Origin: Phenylobacterium sp. SCN 70-31
GTDB taxonomy: Bacteria > Pseudomonadota > Alphaproteobacteria > Caulobacterales > Caulobacteraceae
Reading direction: 5' to 3'
Assembly (NCBI RefSeq): GCF_001724605.1
Contig: NZ_MEEX01000005.1
Span: 62,001-126,000, forward strand
Length of the DNA stretch: 64,000 nt
Shown: piece after piece, positions 27,693 to 37,595 of the stretch
Numbering within the stretch: the stretch's first letter is position 1
Layout: each line of letters starts with the position of its first letter
The notes under the pieces: model-generated
What the model was told of the DNA's origin: nothing
Seen by the model: only the letters and a program-made list of their open reading frames with translations
Database searches by the model: none
Program-made: the position numbers and the translations under genes

Positions 27693-28292
27693 CTAAAGCG
27701 GGCCTTCGAGCAGTCGGCGGACCACCGCCTTCAGCACCCGGGTGATCGCCTCGCGGTCGCCGTGGGGATTGCTCACGCCACGAACCGTCATGCCCTCGAA
27801 CAGCATATTGAGGATCTCGCCCCGGGCGCGGCGCTCGCAGTCCGAGTGACCCTCGGGGAGCGTGCGACGCAGCAGGACTTCGCCCAATGCGCGCTTCTCG
27901 ATGTCCGCCGCCTCGACGATCCCGGCGACGGCCGGGTTCCGCGCCGCCTCGGCGACCACTTCAAGATCCAGCGCCGCGCGCTCGCGGTCGTAATGCTCCT
28001 CCACGGCGGTCGAGCATTTCGCGATGATGGCGTCGGTCGGCCCGCCGTCACGCGTCTGGACCTCGGTCATCCAGGCCTGCATCTCGGCGATGTCGCGGGC
28101 CACGATGGCCGAGATGATCGCCTCCTTGTTCTCGAAGTAGCGATAGATCTGCCCCACGGAGAGCCCCGCCGCCTGAGCGATCTCGGCCATGCTGGCGCCG
28201 TGGAACCCGGAGCGCCGCGCGCACGCCGCCGCAGCGTCCACGATGATCTGTCGGCGCGCCTCCGCCGTGGCGCGCCTCACGCCTTCGCTCAT
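27693..28292 (-). CDS. TetR/AcrR-family repressor of the RND efflux operon
   Basis: A 199-residue TetR-type regulator. The N-terminal helix-turn-helix (about residues 14-60, with M-A-E-I-A-Q-A-A-G-L-S-V-G-Q-I-Y-R-Y-F) is canonical, and the rest is a helical ligand-binding and dimerisation domain. It is divergent from the RND adaptor across 160 bp that hold a perfect 20-bp palindrome. This is the standard layout for local repression of an efflux pump, relieved by a hydrophobic ligand. Confidence 0.93.
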   Translation of the reverse strand: MSEGVRRATAEARRQIIVDAAAACARRSGFHGASMAEIAQAAGLSVGQIYRYFENKEAIISAIVARDIAEMQAWMTEVQTRDGGPTDAIIAKCSTAVEEHYDRERAALDLEVVAEAARNPAVAGIVEAADIEKRALGEVLLRRTLPEGHSDCERRARGEILNMLFEGMTVRGVSNPHGDREAITRVLKAVVRRLLEGPL

Positions 28293-28372
28293 GCAAAATC
28301 CCTTGTGCGCCGCAAAAAATTCCTCAGGTGGCGGGTTGACTTCACGAGGTCATGGACCCACATGCCTGAACC

Positions 28373-28392
28373 GAGAATGAACGTTCATTCTC
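28373..28392. promoter_or_regulatory. 20-bp perfect palindrome, TetR operator candidate
   Basis: GAGAATGAACGTTCATTCTC reads the same on both strands. It lies midway between tetR and the RND adaptor gene, 81 bp and 61 bp from their starts, where a TetR dimer could block both promoters. Confidence 0.8.
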
Positions 28393-28412
28393 ATACAACA
28401 ACGTCTTGTCAA
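28384..28412 (-). promoter_or_regulatory. Candidate tetR promoter overlapping the operator
   Basis: On the minus strand TTGACA is followed after 17 bp by AATGAA, and the second hexamer lies inside the palindrome. This fits autorepression, though the -10 match is weak. Confidence 0.35.
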
Positions 28413-28452
28413 GCGGAGCGCAAGCGCGCGGTCCGCCGCATCCGGTGCTCGC

Positions 28453-29595
28453 ATGCGCATTTCGCTCCTCAGCGGCCTCGTGGCCGCCGCCTTCCTGTCC
28501 GCTTGCAGCGCCCAGGTGCCTTCGGGCCCCGATCCCAACGCCCCCGTCCCCGTGGGGGTCATCGCCGTGCGCACGGAACCGGTCAACCTCACAACGGAAC
28601 TCAGCGGCCGGACTTCGGCGTCGCTGGTGTCCGAGGTCCGCCCCCAGGTGAATGGCGTCATCAAGGCGCGCCTGTTCCAGGAGGGCGCGATCGTTCGCGC
28701 AGGCCAACCCCTCTATCAGATCGACCCGGCCACCTATCGCGCCAGCCTGGACAGCGCCGTCGCGGCGCTGGCCCAAGCCGAGGCGGCGGCCACCGCGGCC
28801 AGGCTCAAGGCCGAACGGTTCAGCGAACTGGTCAAGGTCAACGCCGTCAGCCGGCAGGACGACGACGACGCCCAGGCCGCCGCCAAATCGGCCGCGGCGA
28901 ATGTCCAGGCTCAGCGCGCCGCGGTGCAGCAAGCCCGTATCAATGTGGACTACGCCCGCGTCCACGCCCCGATTTCGGGTCGGATCAGCCGCTCGTCCGT
29001 GACGCCCGGCGCCCTGGTGACGGCGAACCAGGCTACCCCTCTGGCGACCATCCAGAATCTCGAAACCATCTATGTGGACGTCACCCAATCGGCCGCCGAC
29101 CTGCTGAAGCTGCGCCAGGCGATGGCCGCGGGAGACCTCGAGGCGCCGGGAACGGCGCAGGTGCGCCTGATCCTGGAGGATGGTTCGATCTACCCCCACC
29201 CAGGACGCCTCGCCTTTTCCGACATCACCGTCGATCCCGGCACCGGCTCGATCGGCCTGCGGGCCATCTTCCCGAACCCCGAGGGCGCGCTGCTTCCGGG
29301 ACTGTACGTGCGCGCCCGGCTTGCAGAGGGTGTGGCCACCCAGGCGATCCTGGCGCCCCAGGCGGCGGTCAGCCGCGATCCCAAGGGCGGGGCGACCGTC
29401 TTCGTCGTCGACTCCGCCGGCAAGGCCCAGGTCCGGCCGATCACGGTCAGCCGCACCGTCGGGGACAAGTGGCTGGTGACCGGCGGCCTCAAGCCCGGAG
29501 AGCGGATCATCGTCGAAGGCTTGCAGGGTGTGCGCCCCGGCTCGGCCGTGAAGCCCGCACCGGCCACCGCCGCCGCCCCCGCGACCGCGCGCTGA
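28453..29595 (+). CDS. RND efflux periplasmic adaptor lipoprotein (AcrA/MexA-like)
   Basis: A 380-residue membrane-fusion protein linking the inner-membrane pump to the outer-membrane channel. A lipoprotein signal ends in the lipobox L-S-A-C (Cys18). This is followed by a barrel-sandwich/lipoyl half-motif, an alpha-helical hairpin (about 95-165, coiled-coil with repeated Ala/Gln), a second lipoyl half (V-H-A-P-I-S-G-R-I) and a C-terminal beta-barrel. It is the first gene of a three-gene efflux operon, 10 bp before the pump gene. Confidence 0.95.
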   Translation: MRISLLSGLVAAAFLSACSAQVPSGPDPNAPVPVGVIAVRTEPVNLTTELSGRTSASLVSEVRPQVNGVIKARLFQEGAIVRAGQPLYQIDPATYRASLDSAVAALAQAEAAATAARLKAERFSELVKVNAVSRQDDDDAQAAAKSAAANVQAQRAAVQQARINVDYARVHAPISGRISRSSVTPGALVTANQATPLATIQNLETIYVDVTQSAADLLKLRQAMAAGDLEAPGTAQVRLILEDGSIYPHPGRLAFSDITVDPGTGSIGLRAIFPNPEGALLPGLYVRARLAEGVATQAILAPQAAVSRDPKGGATVFVVDSAGKAQVRPITVSRTVGDKWLVTGGLKPGERIIVEGLQGVRPGSAVKPAPATAAAPATAR

Positions 29596-29605
29596 GGGCC
29601 CGGTC

Positions 29606-32600
29606 ATGCTGTCGCGCTTCTTCATCGATCGTCCGATCTTCGCCTGGGTGATCGCCATCGTGATCATGCTGGCGGGCGGCCTGGCCATCCGCACCCTGCC
29701 GATCGCCCAGTACCCCGACATCGCCCCGCCTCAGGTCGAGATCCTCGCCGTCTATCCAGGCGCCTCGGCCAAGACGGTCGAGGACAGCGTCACCCAGGTC
29801 ATCGAACAGAAGATGAAGGGCCTGGACGGCTTGCAGTACATCACCTCGGCCAGCGACGGCTCGGGCGCAGCGACGGTCACCCTGACCTTCCGTGCGGGGA
29901 CGGACATCGACATCGCCCAGGTGCAGGTCCAGAACAAGCTTCAGACCGCCGTCGCGCTCCTGCCCCAGGAGGTGCAGCAGCAGGGTCTGAGCGTGGTGAA
30001 GTCCACGCGCAACTTCCTGATGGTGGTGGGACTCTACGCCACCGACAGCAAGACGACGACCGCCGACCTTTCGGACTATCTCGCCTCGAATCTCCAGGAC
30101 CAGCTCAGCCGGGTGGAGGGCGTAGGCGACGTCCAGCTCTTCGGCGCGCAGTACGCCATGCGGATCTGGCTCGATCCCGACAAGCTCGCGTCGCGCAGCC
30201 TGACGCCTGCCGACGTGATCGCCGCGATCCGCGCCCAGAACGCCCAGGTCTCGGCCGGGCAACTCGGCGCGACCCCGTCTCTGCCCGGCACGGTCCTGAA
30301 CGCAACCATCAGCGCCCAGGCGCGGCTCGAGACGCCCGCGCAGTTCGAGAACATCATCCTCAAGGACACCGGCGGCGGAACGCACGTCTACCTGCGCGAC
30401 GTGGCCCGCGTGGAACTGGGCGCCGAGAACTACAACGCCCTGTCAAAGTACAACGGCAAGCCCGCCGCGGGCCTGGCGATCCGGCTGGCGCCCGGCGGTA
30501 ACGCGCTTGAAACCGCCGACGCCGTCAAGGCGCGAATGGCCGAGCTGTCCGCGAACTTCCCCGCCGGGATCGCCTACGTCATCCCGGTCGACACCACCCC
30601 CTTCGTGAAGCAGTCGATCCATGAGGTGGTGAAGACCCTGGGGGAGGCCGTCGTGCTGGTCTTCCTGGTGATGTTCCTGTTCCTCCAGAACTGGCGGGCC
30701 ACGATCATCCCCACGATCGCCGTGCCCGTGGTGCTGCTCGGCACGTTCGGGGTCCTGGCCGTCTTCGGCTACTCGATCAACACGCTCACCATGTTCGGCC
30801 TTGTGCTGGCGATCGGCCTGCTGGTCGACGACGCCATCGTGGTCGTCGAGAACGTCGAGCGCGTCATGCGTGAGCAGGGGCTCTCGCCGAAGGAAGCCGC
30901 CCGCCGCTCGATGGACGAGATCACGGGCGCGCTGATCGGCATCGCCCTGGTGTTGGCCGCCGTCTTCGTGCCGATGGCCTTCTTCGGAGGCTCGCAGGGA
31001 GTCATCTACCGCCAGTTCTCGATCACGCTGGTGTCGGCGATGGGACTGTCGGTGGTGGTGGCGCTTGTCCTGACGCCGGCGCTCTGCGCCACGCTGCTGA
31101 AGCCGGTCGATGCGGCCCATGCGATGGAGAGGCGCGGCTTCTTCGGCTGGTTCAACCGCAACTTCGACCACGCCAGCCATCGCTACCAGGAGCAGGTGGG
31201 CCGCATCCTTGGCAAGGGCGGACGCTGGATGGCCGTCTACGGCGCGATCGTCGTGGTCCTCGCCCTGCTGTTCATGCGCCTGCCCGGCGCCTTCCTGCCC
31301 GAGGAGGACCAGGGGAACATGTTCGCCCTTGTCCAGCTTCCCCCCGGCGCCACCGAGGAACGGACCCAGGCGGTGCTCAAGAAGGTCGCCGACCATCTGC
31401 TGACCGAAGAGGCGGACGCCGTGAAGTCGGTGTTCACCGTCTCGGGCTTCAGCTTCGCCGGCGCGGGCCAGAACGCCGGCATCGCCTTCATCACCCTGAA
31501 GCCCTTCGAAGAGCGCAAGGCTGCAGCCCTGAAGGTTGGCGCGTTGGCTCAGCGCGCGCAGACGGAATTCTCCAAGATCAACAACGCCATGGTCTTCGCG
31601 GTGGTCCCGCCCGCGGTGCCGGAGCTGGGAAACTCCGCCGGCTTCGACTTCCAGCTCCAGGATGTCGGGGGCGTGGGTCACGAGGCCCTGATGGCCGCCC
31701 GCAACCAGCTTCTGGGCATGGCCGGCGGCGAACGCCGCCTGGTCGGCGTGCGGCCCAACGGCCAGGACGACACCGCCCAGTTCGCCATCGACGTCGACCA
31801 TGCCAAGGCCGGCGCCATGGGCCTGAACGTGGCCGACATCAACGCGACGCTCTCCACCGCCCTGGGCGGGACCTACGTCAACGACTTCGTCGACCGCGGC
31901 CGGGTGAAGAAGGTGTTCGTCCAGGCGGACGCACAGTTCCGCATGGCGCCCGAGGATCTCGAGCGCTGGTACGTGCGCAACGGCGCGGGCCAGATGGCGC
32001 CCTTCTCGTCCTTCGCCTCGACGCACTGGACGGTCGGGTCGCCGCGCCTCGAACGCTACAACGGCGTCCCTTCGGTCAACATCCAGGGGTCTCCAGCCCC
32101 AGGGCTCAGCTCGGGCCAGGCGATGAAGGCGATGGAGGAGCTCGCGACCAAACTCCCCGCGGGCGTCGGCTACGAATGGACGGGCCTGTCGCTTCAGGAA
32201 CGCGAGGCGGGCGCCCAGGCGCCGGCGCTCTACGCCCTGTCGATCCTCGTCGTCTTCCTGCTGCTGGCCGCGCTGTACGAGAGCTGGACCATTCCGCTCG
32301 CGGTGATCCTGGTGATCCCCCTGGGCGTGCTGGGGGCGGTGCTGGCCACCAGCCTGCGCGGCCTCTCCAACGACATCTACTTCCAGGTGGGCCTGCTCAC
32401 GACGATGGGCCTGTCGGCGAAGAACGCCATCCTCATCGTGGAGTTCGCCAAGGACCGCTTCGAAGCGGGGGCCTCGCTTGTGGAAGCCACGCTCGAGGCG
32501 GTTCGGATCCGCCTGCGGCCGATCATCATGACCTCGCTCGCCTTCATCTTTGGGGTTTTGCCCTTGGCGATTTCCAACGGACCGGGATCGGGCAGCCAGC

Positions 32601-32752
32601 ACGCCATCGGCACGGGCGTCATCGGCGGCATGATTTCGGCGGTGCTGCTGGCGATCTTCTTCGTGCCGCTCTTCTTCGTGCTGGTGCAGCGGCATCTGGG
32701 TCGCAAGCCCGAGGGGGGCGTGGCCGCACCGGCGCCCCAGGAGGCGAACTGA
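29606..32752 (+). CDS. RND multidrug efflux pump, HAE1 family (AcrB/MexB-like)
   Basis: A 1048-residue proton-driven inner-membrane exporter with the usual twelve transmembrane segments and two large periplasmic loops. Proton-relay residues are visible: Asp408-Asp409 in [12 protein letters not shown] and Lys939 in [12 protein letters not shown]. The opening [11 protein letters not shown] is the family signature. Full length and intact. Its TGA overlaps the ATG of the outer-membrane factor. It likely exports amphipathic toxic compounds, possibly including substrates or intermediates from the neighbouring catabolic locus. Confidence 0.97.
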   Translation: MLSRFFIDRPIFAWVIAIVIMLAGGLAIRTLPIAQYPDIAPPQVEILAVYPGASAKTVEDSVTQVIEQKMKGLDGLQYITSASDGSGAATVTLTFRAGTDIDIAQVQVQNKLQTAVALLPQEVQQQGLSVVKSTRNFLMVVGLYATDSKTTTADLSDYLASNLQDQLSRVEGVGDVQLFGAQYAMRIWLDPDKLASRSLTPADVIAAIRAQNAQVSAGQLGATPSLPGTVLNATISAQARLETPAQFENIILKDTGGGTHVYLRDVARVELGAENYNALSKYNGKPAAGLAIRLAPGGNALETADAVKARMAELSANFPAGIAYVIPVDTTPFVKQSIHEVVKTLGEAVVLVFLVMFLFLQNWRATIIPTIAVPVVLLGTFGVLAVFGYSINTLTMFGLVLAIGLLVDDAIVVVENVERVMREQGLSPKEAARRSMDEITGALIGIALVLAAVFVPMAFFGGSQGVIYRQFSITLVSAMGLSVVVALVLTPALCATLLKPVDAAHAMERRGFFGWFNRNFDHASHRYQEQVGRILGKGGRWMAVYGAIVVVLALLFMRLPGAFLPEEDQGNMFALVQLPPGATEERTQAVLKKVADHLLTEEADAVKSVFTVSGFSFAGAGQNAGIAFITLKPFEERKAAALKVGALAQRAQTEFSKINNAMVFAVVPPAVPELGNSAGFDFQLQDVGGVGHEALMAARNQLLGMAGGERRLVGVRPNGQDDTAQFAIDVDHAKAGAMGLNVADINATLSTALGGTYVNDFVDRGRVKKVFVQADAQFRMAPEDLERWYVRNGAGQMAPFSSFASTHWTVGSPRLERYNGVPSVNIQGSPAPGLSSGQAMKAMEELATKLPAGVGYEWTGLSLQEREAGAQAPALYALSILVVFLLLAALYESWTIPLAVILVIPLGVLGAVLATSLRGLSNDIYFQVGLLTTMGLSAKNAILIVEFAKDRFEAGASLVEATLEAVRIRLRPIIMTSLAFIFGVLPLAISNGPGSGSQHAIGTGVIGGMISAVLLAIFFVPLFFVLVQRHLGRKPEGGVAAPAPQEAN

Positions 32753-34167
32753 TGGCTCTCCGCGTCATGAGAATCCCCCTGGTGACCGCCCTGGTCGCAT
32801 CGACGGCGCTGGCCGGCTGTACGATGGCCCCCCGCTACGAGCGCCCGGCCGCGCCGATCCCGCAGTCCTGGCCGAGCCCCGCCGACACCACCGCCGCGGG
32901 GATCGACGCCCCCTGGCGCGACGTCTTCACCGATCCGCGCCTGCAAGGGGTCATTCAGCTCGCCCTTGAGCAGAACCGCGATCTGCGGGCGGCGACCGCC
33001 AATATCGAACGCGCGCGTGCGGCCTACCGCATACAGCGCGCCGATCTGCTGCCCGGGATCGACGCCACCGGCCAAGTGCAGCGCGGCCGCACGCCCGCCG
33101 GCGCGACGGGTCAGGGACAGGCGCTGGAGACCGAACTCTACAGCGTCTCGGCGGGTTTCGCGGCCTATGAGCTGGACCTCTTCGGGCGCGTGCGCAGCCT
33201 CGGCGACGCGGCGCTGCAGTCCTTCTTCGCCGCCGCGGAGAATCGTCGCGCGGTGCAGGTCAGCCTGGTGGCCGAGGTGGCCGCCGCCTACCTCACCCTG
33301 GCTGCGGATCAGGATCTGGTGGGCCTTACCCGGGACACCCTGGCGAGCCGCGACGCGGCCTTCGATATCGCCCGCAAGCGGTTCGACGCCGGCGCCGCCT
33401 CCGAGCTCGACCTGAGACAGGCGCAGACCCTGGCCGAGCAGGCGCGCAGCGACCTCGCCACGGCCGAGGCCCAGGTGGTGCGCGATCGCAACGCCCTGCG
33501 GCTTCTGACCGGCGCCGATCTTCCCGTCGAACTGGCGCCACAGGGCGGACTGGCCGGCGTCGACGCCGTGACCGATGCGCCGGCGGGCCTGCCCTCCGAG
33601 GCGCTGACCCGGCGACCCGACGTGCTGGCCGCGGAACACGCGCTCCGCGCCCAGAACGCCAACATCGGCGCCGCGCGCGCGGCCTTCTTTCCGCGCATCA
33701 GCCTCACCGGGGCGCTGGGCACGATCAGCCCCGAACTGAACGGGCTGTTCGAGGGCGGTACGCGGACGTGGAGCTTCACGCCGCAGGTCACGCTTCCCAT
33801 CTTCGCCGGCGGAGCCAACCTGGCGAACCTGCGCGGGACCGAGGCCGCCCGCGACGCCGCGCTCGCCCAGTACGAGAAGGCGGTGCAGACGGCGTTCCGG
33901 GAGGTGGCCGACGCCCTGGCGACCCGATCCACCATCGGCGACCGGGTGGCGGCCCAGGCTCGGCTGGTCGACGCCGCCCAGACGGCGCAACGCCTGAGCC
34001 AGGCCCGCTACGACGCCGGCCTCGACGGTTACCTCACCCTCCTGGACGCCCAGCGTACGCTCTACGCGGCCCGCCAGTCGCAGCTCGCCGCCGATCTGGC
34101 CCGCGCGACAAACCGTGTGGAACTCTATCGGGCCCTGGGCGGCGGAGCCGGGGCCGACACGCCGTAG
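32752..34167 (+). CDS. RND outer-membrane channel lipoprotein (OprM/NodT family)
   Basis: A 471-residue TolC-like outer-membrane factor completing the efflux complex. The lipobox L-A-G-C (Cys23) indicates outer-membrane lipidation. Two internally repeated OEP domains follow, with the family motifs Y-E-L-D-L-F-G-R-V-R and A-L-T-R-R-P-D-V-L-A-A-E. The start is the ATG overlapping the pump stop (TGATG) behind GGAGG; the longer in-frame reading upstream is a shadow of the pump gene. It ends 9 bp from a convergent gene with no clear terminator. Confidence 0.96.
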   Translation: MALRVMRIPLVTALVASTALAGCTMAPRYERPAAPIPQSWPSPADTTAAGIDAPWRDVFTDPRLQGVIQLALEQNRDLRAATANIERARAAYRIQRADLLPGIDATGQVQRGRTPAGATGQGQALETELYSVSAGFAAYELDLFGRVRSLGDAALQSFFAAAENRRAVQVSLVAEVAAAYLTLAADQDLVGLTRDTLASRDAAFDIARKRFDAGAASELDLRQAQTLAEQARSDLATAEAQVVRDRNALRLLTGADLPVELAPQGGLAGVDAVTDAPAGLPSEALTRRPDVLAAEHALRAQNANIGAARAAFFPRISLTGALGTISPELNGLFEGGTRTWSFTPQVTLPIFAGGANLANLRGTEAARDAALAQYEKAVQTAFREVADALATRSTIGDRVAAQARLVDAAQTAQRLSQARYDAGLDGYLTLLDAQRTLYAARQSQLAADLARATNRVELYRALGGGAGADTP

Positions 34168-34176
34168 GCGGAGCGG

Positions 34177-34629
34177 TCACGCGGCGTCGGGTGGCGTGTC
34201 GAGGCAGCGGCGGCGAACCAGCGCTTCGGCGCCGCCAGGGCCGAGCGCCGTCAGCGACCGCCCCTCGTCGTCGAGCCGAAAGCGGTGCTCGACCCTCCGG
34301 ACCTCGCCCTCGCCGGTGAGTTCGACCGTGAACGCCGCCTCGTCCGGCGCTGGCCGAGCGACCGCCAGGATCGGCCCCGAGCTTTCGTGAAACGACAGCC
34401 GGCCGGCGCCCACCACCAGGCGGGTTTCGCGACCGGGCGCACAGTCCGTCGAAGTCGCGGCCCAGACTCCCCGGAAATCCTTGGGCGCCTCCGGTGGCGC
34501 CACGGGCTGTTCCGGCGATGCGGGTTCGGGCGGCGGCGCGGGCCTGACCGCGGGCTTTGGCGTCAGCAGCGTGATCGCTCCGACGACGGCGACGCCCACC
34601 GCGGCGGCGGGAAACAGATGTCGACGCAT
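34177..34629 (-). CDS. Exported protein of unknown function, 150 residues
   Basis: An N-terminal hydrophobic segment (about residues 5-22) serves as a signal or membrane anchor. It is followed by a Pro/Ala/Glu-rich linker and a compact domain containing F-R-G-V-W-A-A-T-S-T-D-C and a late R-R-R-C, so two cysteines may form a disulfide. The ribosome site is an AAGAAGG that almost abuts the ATG, which is unusual. No family name is recognised; the domain shape suggests a small periplasmic lipocalin-like or META-like fold, but that is a guess. Confidence 0.7.
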   Translation of the reverse strand: MRRHLFPAAAVGVAVVGAITLLTPKPAVRPAPPPEPASPEQPVAPPEAPKDFRGVWAATSTDCAPGRETRLVVGAGRLSFHESSGPILAVARPAPDEAAFTVELTGEGEVRRVEHRFRLDDEGRSLTALGPGGAEALVRRRCLDTPPDAA

Positions 34630-34693
34630 CCTTCTTGAAGACCCGCGCCGACGCGGGGTTCCCGGAGTACAGCCCCGGGGGGCGTCTGAAACG

Positions 34694-34717
34694 AAAAGGG
34701 CCCCGTCACCGGGGCCC
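34694..34717 (-). terminator. Rho-independent terminator after the 34-residue membrane peptide
   Basis: GGGCCCCG at 34698-34705 pairs with CGGGGCCC at 34710-34717 around a TCAC loop. On the minus strand the stem is followed by TTTT. It ends the transcript of the small gene at 34763-34867. Confidence 0.8.
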
Positions 34718-34762
34718 TGGGGTCGGCGGCCGATGGGGTGCGGCCGCCTCGGGAGGGGCGGA

Positions 34763-34867
34763 TCAGGCCGCCACGCCCGACATCCCGAGCGTCGCAAAGC
34801 CCACGATCAGGGCCAGCATGGCGGTCATCAGGAGGGGCGGAGCGGCGGTGCGGATCAGGTTCGTCAT
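34763..34867 (-). CDS. Very small hydrophobic membrane peptide, 34 residues
   Basis: The 34-residue product is almost entirely one transmembrane segment (L-L-M-T-A-M-L-A-L-I-V-G-F-A) with a positively charged start (N-L-I-R-T). Nothing resembling it is recognised. A strong intrinsic terminator 45 bp downstream on the same strand shows that something is transcribed here, which is the main support. No Shine-Dalgarno sequence is seen, and a longer reading starting at 34954 is possible. It could be a stress-type small membrane protein, or the transcript could be a small RNA instead. Confidence 0.5.
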   Translation of the reverse strand: MTNLIRTAAPPLLMTAMLALIVGFATLGMSGVAA

Positions 34868-35111
34868 GGCGAGAGAGCGTTTCAATGCGGTCTTGGGTTC
34901 CTGGGACCCCGTGGGGAGCGGGGGTGTCCGTGTGGACGACCCAGGGAATAGCACTGCTTCGGTTTATGAATGATCAGCGATTTCGCACGGTCGCTATGCG
35001 TTTTTTGTGCAGACTGCGCGCATCCGGCGCCGCCGCGCTTTCGTGGCGTGCGGAGCTTGCGCTCCCGCGACGGTGGAAACGCCGGGCGAGCACAGCGGGG
35101 CCGGCTCTTGG

Positions 35112-36749
35112 TCAGTCGCCGCGGGCCGCGGCGATACGCGCCTCGATCGCCTCGCGCTCGGCCTCGGTCTTGCCCGCCCACCAGTCGCGGACCGCGTCTC
35201 CGGTCAGCGGCGTGACCCAGTCGCGATAGGCCTCCATCTGCCCCTGCGGGAAGCCGTTGGCGAGTCCGCGCAGATGGCGATCGAAGAACCCCATCACGAA
35301 GTCGTTCTGGGCGCCGATCGTCACGCGGGCCGGCGTCGATCCGAACAGCGCGTCGCGGGCCGGCCTTCGCACGAACAGCGAGAAGTCCGACAGCCCCAGG
35401 TGCTTCGACTCGCGGAGCTGCACACGATAGAGGTCGGACTTGGCGCCCGCCCCACCGAAGCTCTCGTAGGAGAATTCGTTGAAGCTGTGCGCCGGACCTT
35501 CGACCTCGGCGCCGAGCTGCCGGGACAGGCCCGTCAGGTCCGAATGGAACATCAGGAACGGGACCGGCATGTCCCGGCCGAACGCCTGGAACGGGAAATC
35601 GCCGCCATCCAGGTTGACGCCCGCCCCGCAGCGCGGGTCGAGGATGCAGACCGTGCCCGACGTGGCGCCGCCGAACGACATGCCCATCTCGCCCACCCTA
35701 TCCAGCCGGGCGGCGGCGGCGATCTCGCGGATCGGGGCCGGGACGTCCCCGCCCTGGAGCCTGTCGTGGACGAGCATCCGGTCGGCGGCCCAGATCACGC
35801 CGCTCTTGAGCAGGCGGTCCCCCCGGCCCGCCAGCGCGGCCTCGCGCAGCCGGAGATAGCCATCCAGCCGGTCGTCCAGCGTGGCCCCGCCGATGGCCCG
35901 GCGTTGCAGCGCGGCGGTCTCCTGGGCGTCCGGGGATTCCTCGCGGGCCAGCCGGAACAGCTCGGGATCGGCGGGCGCCACGTCGCCGTCGGGGAACACC
36001 GTGGTCGATGAATCGTAGGTGTGCTGCACCGAGACGACCACGTAGCCGTGGCTGGCCAAGTGCTCCATCAGCGCCGTGTTCTGGGCCAGGAACGAGGTGT
36101 AGCCGTGGCTGTAGAAGACGGTCGGCAGTCCCTTCGCGCCGGCGAGCAGCGGCGCATCCTCGTAGCTGTGGGTCCGGACGTGCTTCACATAGGTGAAGAA
36201 CGGCGGGAAGCCCACGAGCGCGCCGAGCGTACGGGCCGTATGCCGGGCCTCCGTGTCGGAGAAATAGGCCCTGGGCCGCGCGCCCTTGACCGGACTCGCC
36301 GGATACCACACCCGCACCAGCAGGCGCCGGGGCTCATCGGGCCGCGCGGCGATCAATCCGGGACGGCCGGGGTCGGTCACCTCGAAGCTGCGGACGCCCA
36401 CCGGATGCGGTCCCGCCGGCTTCGGCAGCGGCCAGACGGGGAACAGCACCAGAGCCATCACGGCCGCGGCGGCGAGCAACGTGACCAGCGGTCCCGAAAC
36501 CCACGGCAGGCCGGTCCTCGGCGGCGTCCTGCGAAGCCGGCTGGCGAGCAGCCCCAGCAGCAGAACCGCGGCGGCGACCACACCCGCGCCCGCCTGCCAC
36601 CGATCGTCCCAGATCCCGGCCAGGCCCACGACGAGAGCGGCGCCCGCCAGGACGGTCAGCCAACGTCCGCGATGCGGCGTCCGCCGGATCCACCAGACCG
36701 CCACGAACGCCGCCAGCGCGGCGATGAGCAGGATATCCAGTATGGTCAT
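35112..36749 (-). CDS. Membrane-anchored alpha/beta hydrolase, PAF-acetylhydrolase-like
   Basis: A 545-residue protein with three to four hydrophobic segments in the first 115 residues, then a hydrolase domain resembling the platelet-activating-factor acetylhydrolase/dienelactone hydrolase group. Visible features are the oxyanion-region Y-S-H-G-Y-T-S, the nucleophile elbow G-M-S-F-G-G and a late H-S-F-N-E-F. The start is the ATG behind GGAGGGG. The active domain probably faces the periplasm. It is co-directional with alkB upstream, 64 bp away. Lipid, ester or polyester substrates are possible. Confidence 0.82.
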   Translation of the reverse strand: MTILDILLIAALAAFVAVWWIRRTPHRGRWLTVLAGAALVVGLAGIWDDRWQAGAGVVAAAVLLLGLLASRLRRTPPRTGLPWVSGPLVTLLAAAAVMALVLFPVWPLPKPAGPHPVGVRSFEVTDPGRPGLIAARPDEPRRLLVRVWYPASPVKGARPRAYFSDTEARHTARTLGALVGFPPFFTYVKHVRTHSYEDAPLLAGAKGLPTVFYSHGYTSFLAQNTALMEHLASHGYVVVSVQHTYDSSTTVFPDGDVAPADPELFRLAREESPDAQETAALQRRAIGGATLDDRLDGYLRLREAALAGRGDRLLKSGVIWAADRMLVHDRLQGGDVPAPIREIAAAARLDRVGEMGMSFGGATSGTVCILDPRCGAGVNLDGGDFPFQAFGRDMPVPFLMFHSDLTGLSRQLGAEVEGPAHSFNEFSYESFGGAGAKSDLYRVQLRESKHLGLSDFSLFVRRPARDALFGSTPARVTIGAQNDFVMGFFDRHLRGLANGFPQGQMEAYRDWVTPLTGDAVRDWWAGKTEAEREAIEARIAAARGD

Positions 36750-36813
36750 GCGCCCCTCCGCCACCACATCCGACACGAGTTGCGAAAGGCCCGCAACCAT
36801 GCGCCGCGCGCGT

Positions 36814-37380
36814 TCAGTCGCGCAGGCTGCGGAACGTGACGGAGTAGCGGTGAGCCTTGGCCTCGGGAAGGCTGTGTTCCCAGTCCATGCGCGCCGATCC
36901 GGCCAGGACATAGGCCGACCGCGGGGCCAGCGGCGCCTGCATCCGCTCGAAGCCGTCGGCGGCCCGCCGACGGAACCGCATCATCGCCGGCGAAAGCAGC
37001 GAGACGCCGACGATGCGGTCGAACACCGGCCGGTCGCGATGCCACCCGATCGGCGCGCCGGGCCGGTACTCGTTGATCAGAACATGGACGAGTTCGGCCG
37101 GTCGCAGACCCGCGAAGGCGGCGGCGCGGGCGCGGAGGGGTTCCAGCCAGTCCGGGATCGGGCCTCCATCGGCAAGTCGCCCGGACGCGCCGTCATAGCG
37201 TCGGCCGAAGTTCACGACCCGGCGGCGCGCCGAGACGCCCCGGAAGCGGAAGGGTTCGAACGGAAGTTCGGCGAACCGGACCGCAAGCGCCGCCTCCTCG
37301 GGCGCCGAGATGAAGTCGGCCCGGTAGGAGAAGCCATCGGGGCCGCACGGTAGGTCGTCGAAGAGATTCATCCCGCGCAT
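36814..37380 (-). CDS. alkB: AlkB-like 2-oxoglutarate-dependent DNA/RNA demethylase
   Basis: A 188-residue AlkB-superfamily enzyme that removes alkyl lesions such as 1-methyladenine by oxidation, releasing formaldehyde. The family segment N-E-Y-R-P-G-A-P-I-G-W-H114-R-D116 supplies the first two iron ligands, H169 (W-E-H-S-L-P) the third, and R178 and R184 (H-R-Y-S-V-T-F-R) bind 2-oxoglutarate. The short length and R-Y-S-V-T-F-R ending resemble the ABH2/ABH3-like bacterial group more than E. coli AlkB. An alternative start lies 9 bp in. Confidence 0.9.
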   Translation of the reverse strand: MRGMNLFDDLPCGPDGFSYRADFISAPEEAALAVRFAELPFEPFRFRGVSARRRVVNFGRRYDGASGRLADGGPIPDWLEPLRARAAAFAGLRPAELVHVLINEYRPGAPIGWHRDRPVFDRIVGVSLLSPAMMRFRRRAADGFERMQAPLAPRSAYVLAGSARMDWEHSLPEAKAHRYSVTFRSLRD

Positions 37381-37595
37381 GTGGGCGTGCGCCGGGGCGG
37401 CGGGAAGACACCCCGCGCCTGGATCCTCAGGCGACGAGTCGGCCGACGCGCGGGAGCGCCGCCGAGGGGCGACGCCCTTGCGGGGTCACGCAGCCGTGAT
37501 CTTGACCCAGCGACGGGACGGCCGTTGCGGCGTTGACCTTCCGCGGCCCTCGACCGCCAATCGGAACAGCGGCCTGTCCGCGAGCGAGGTTGCGT

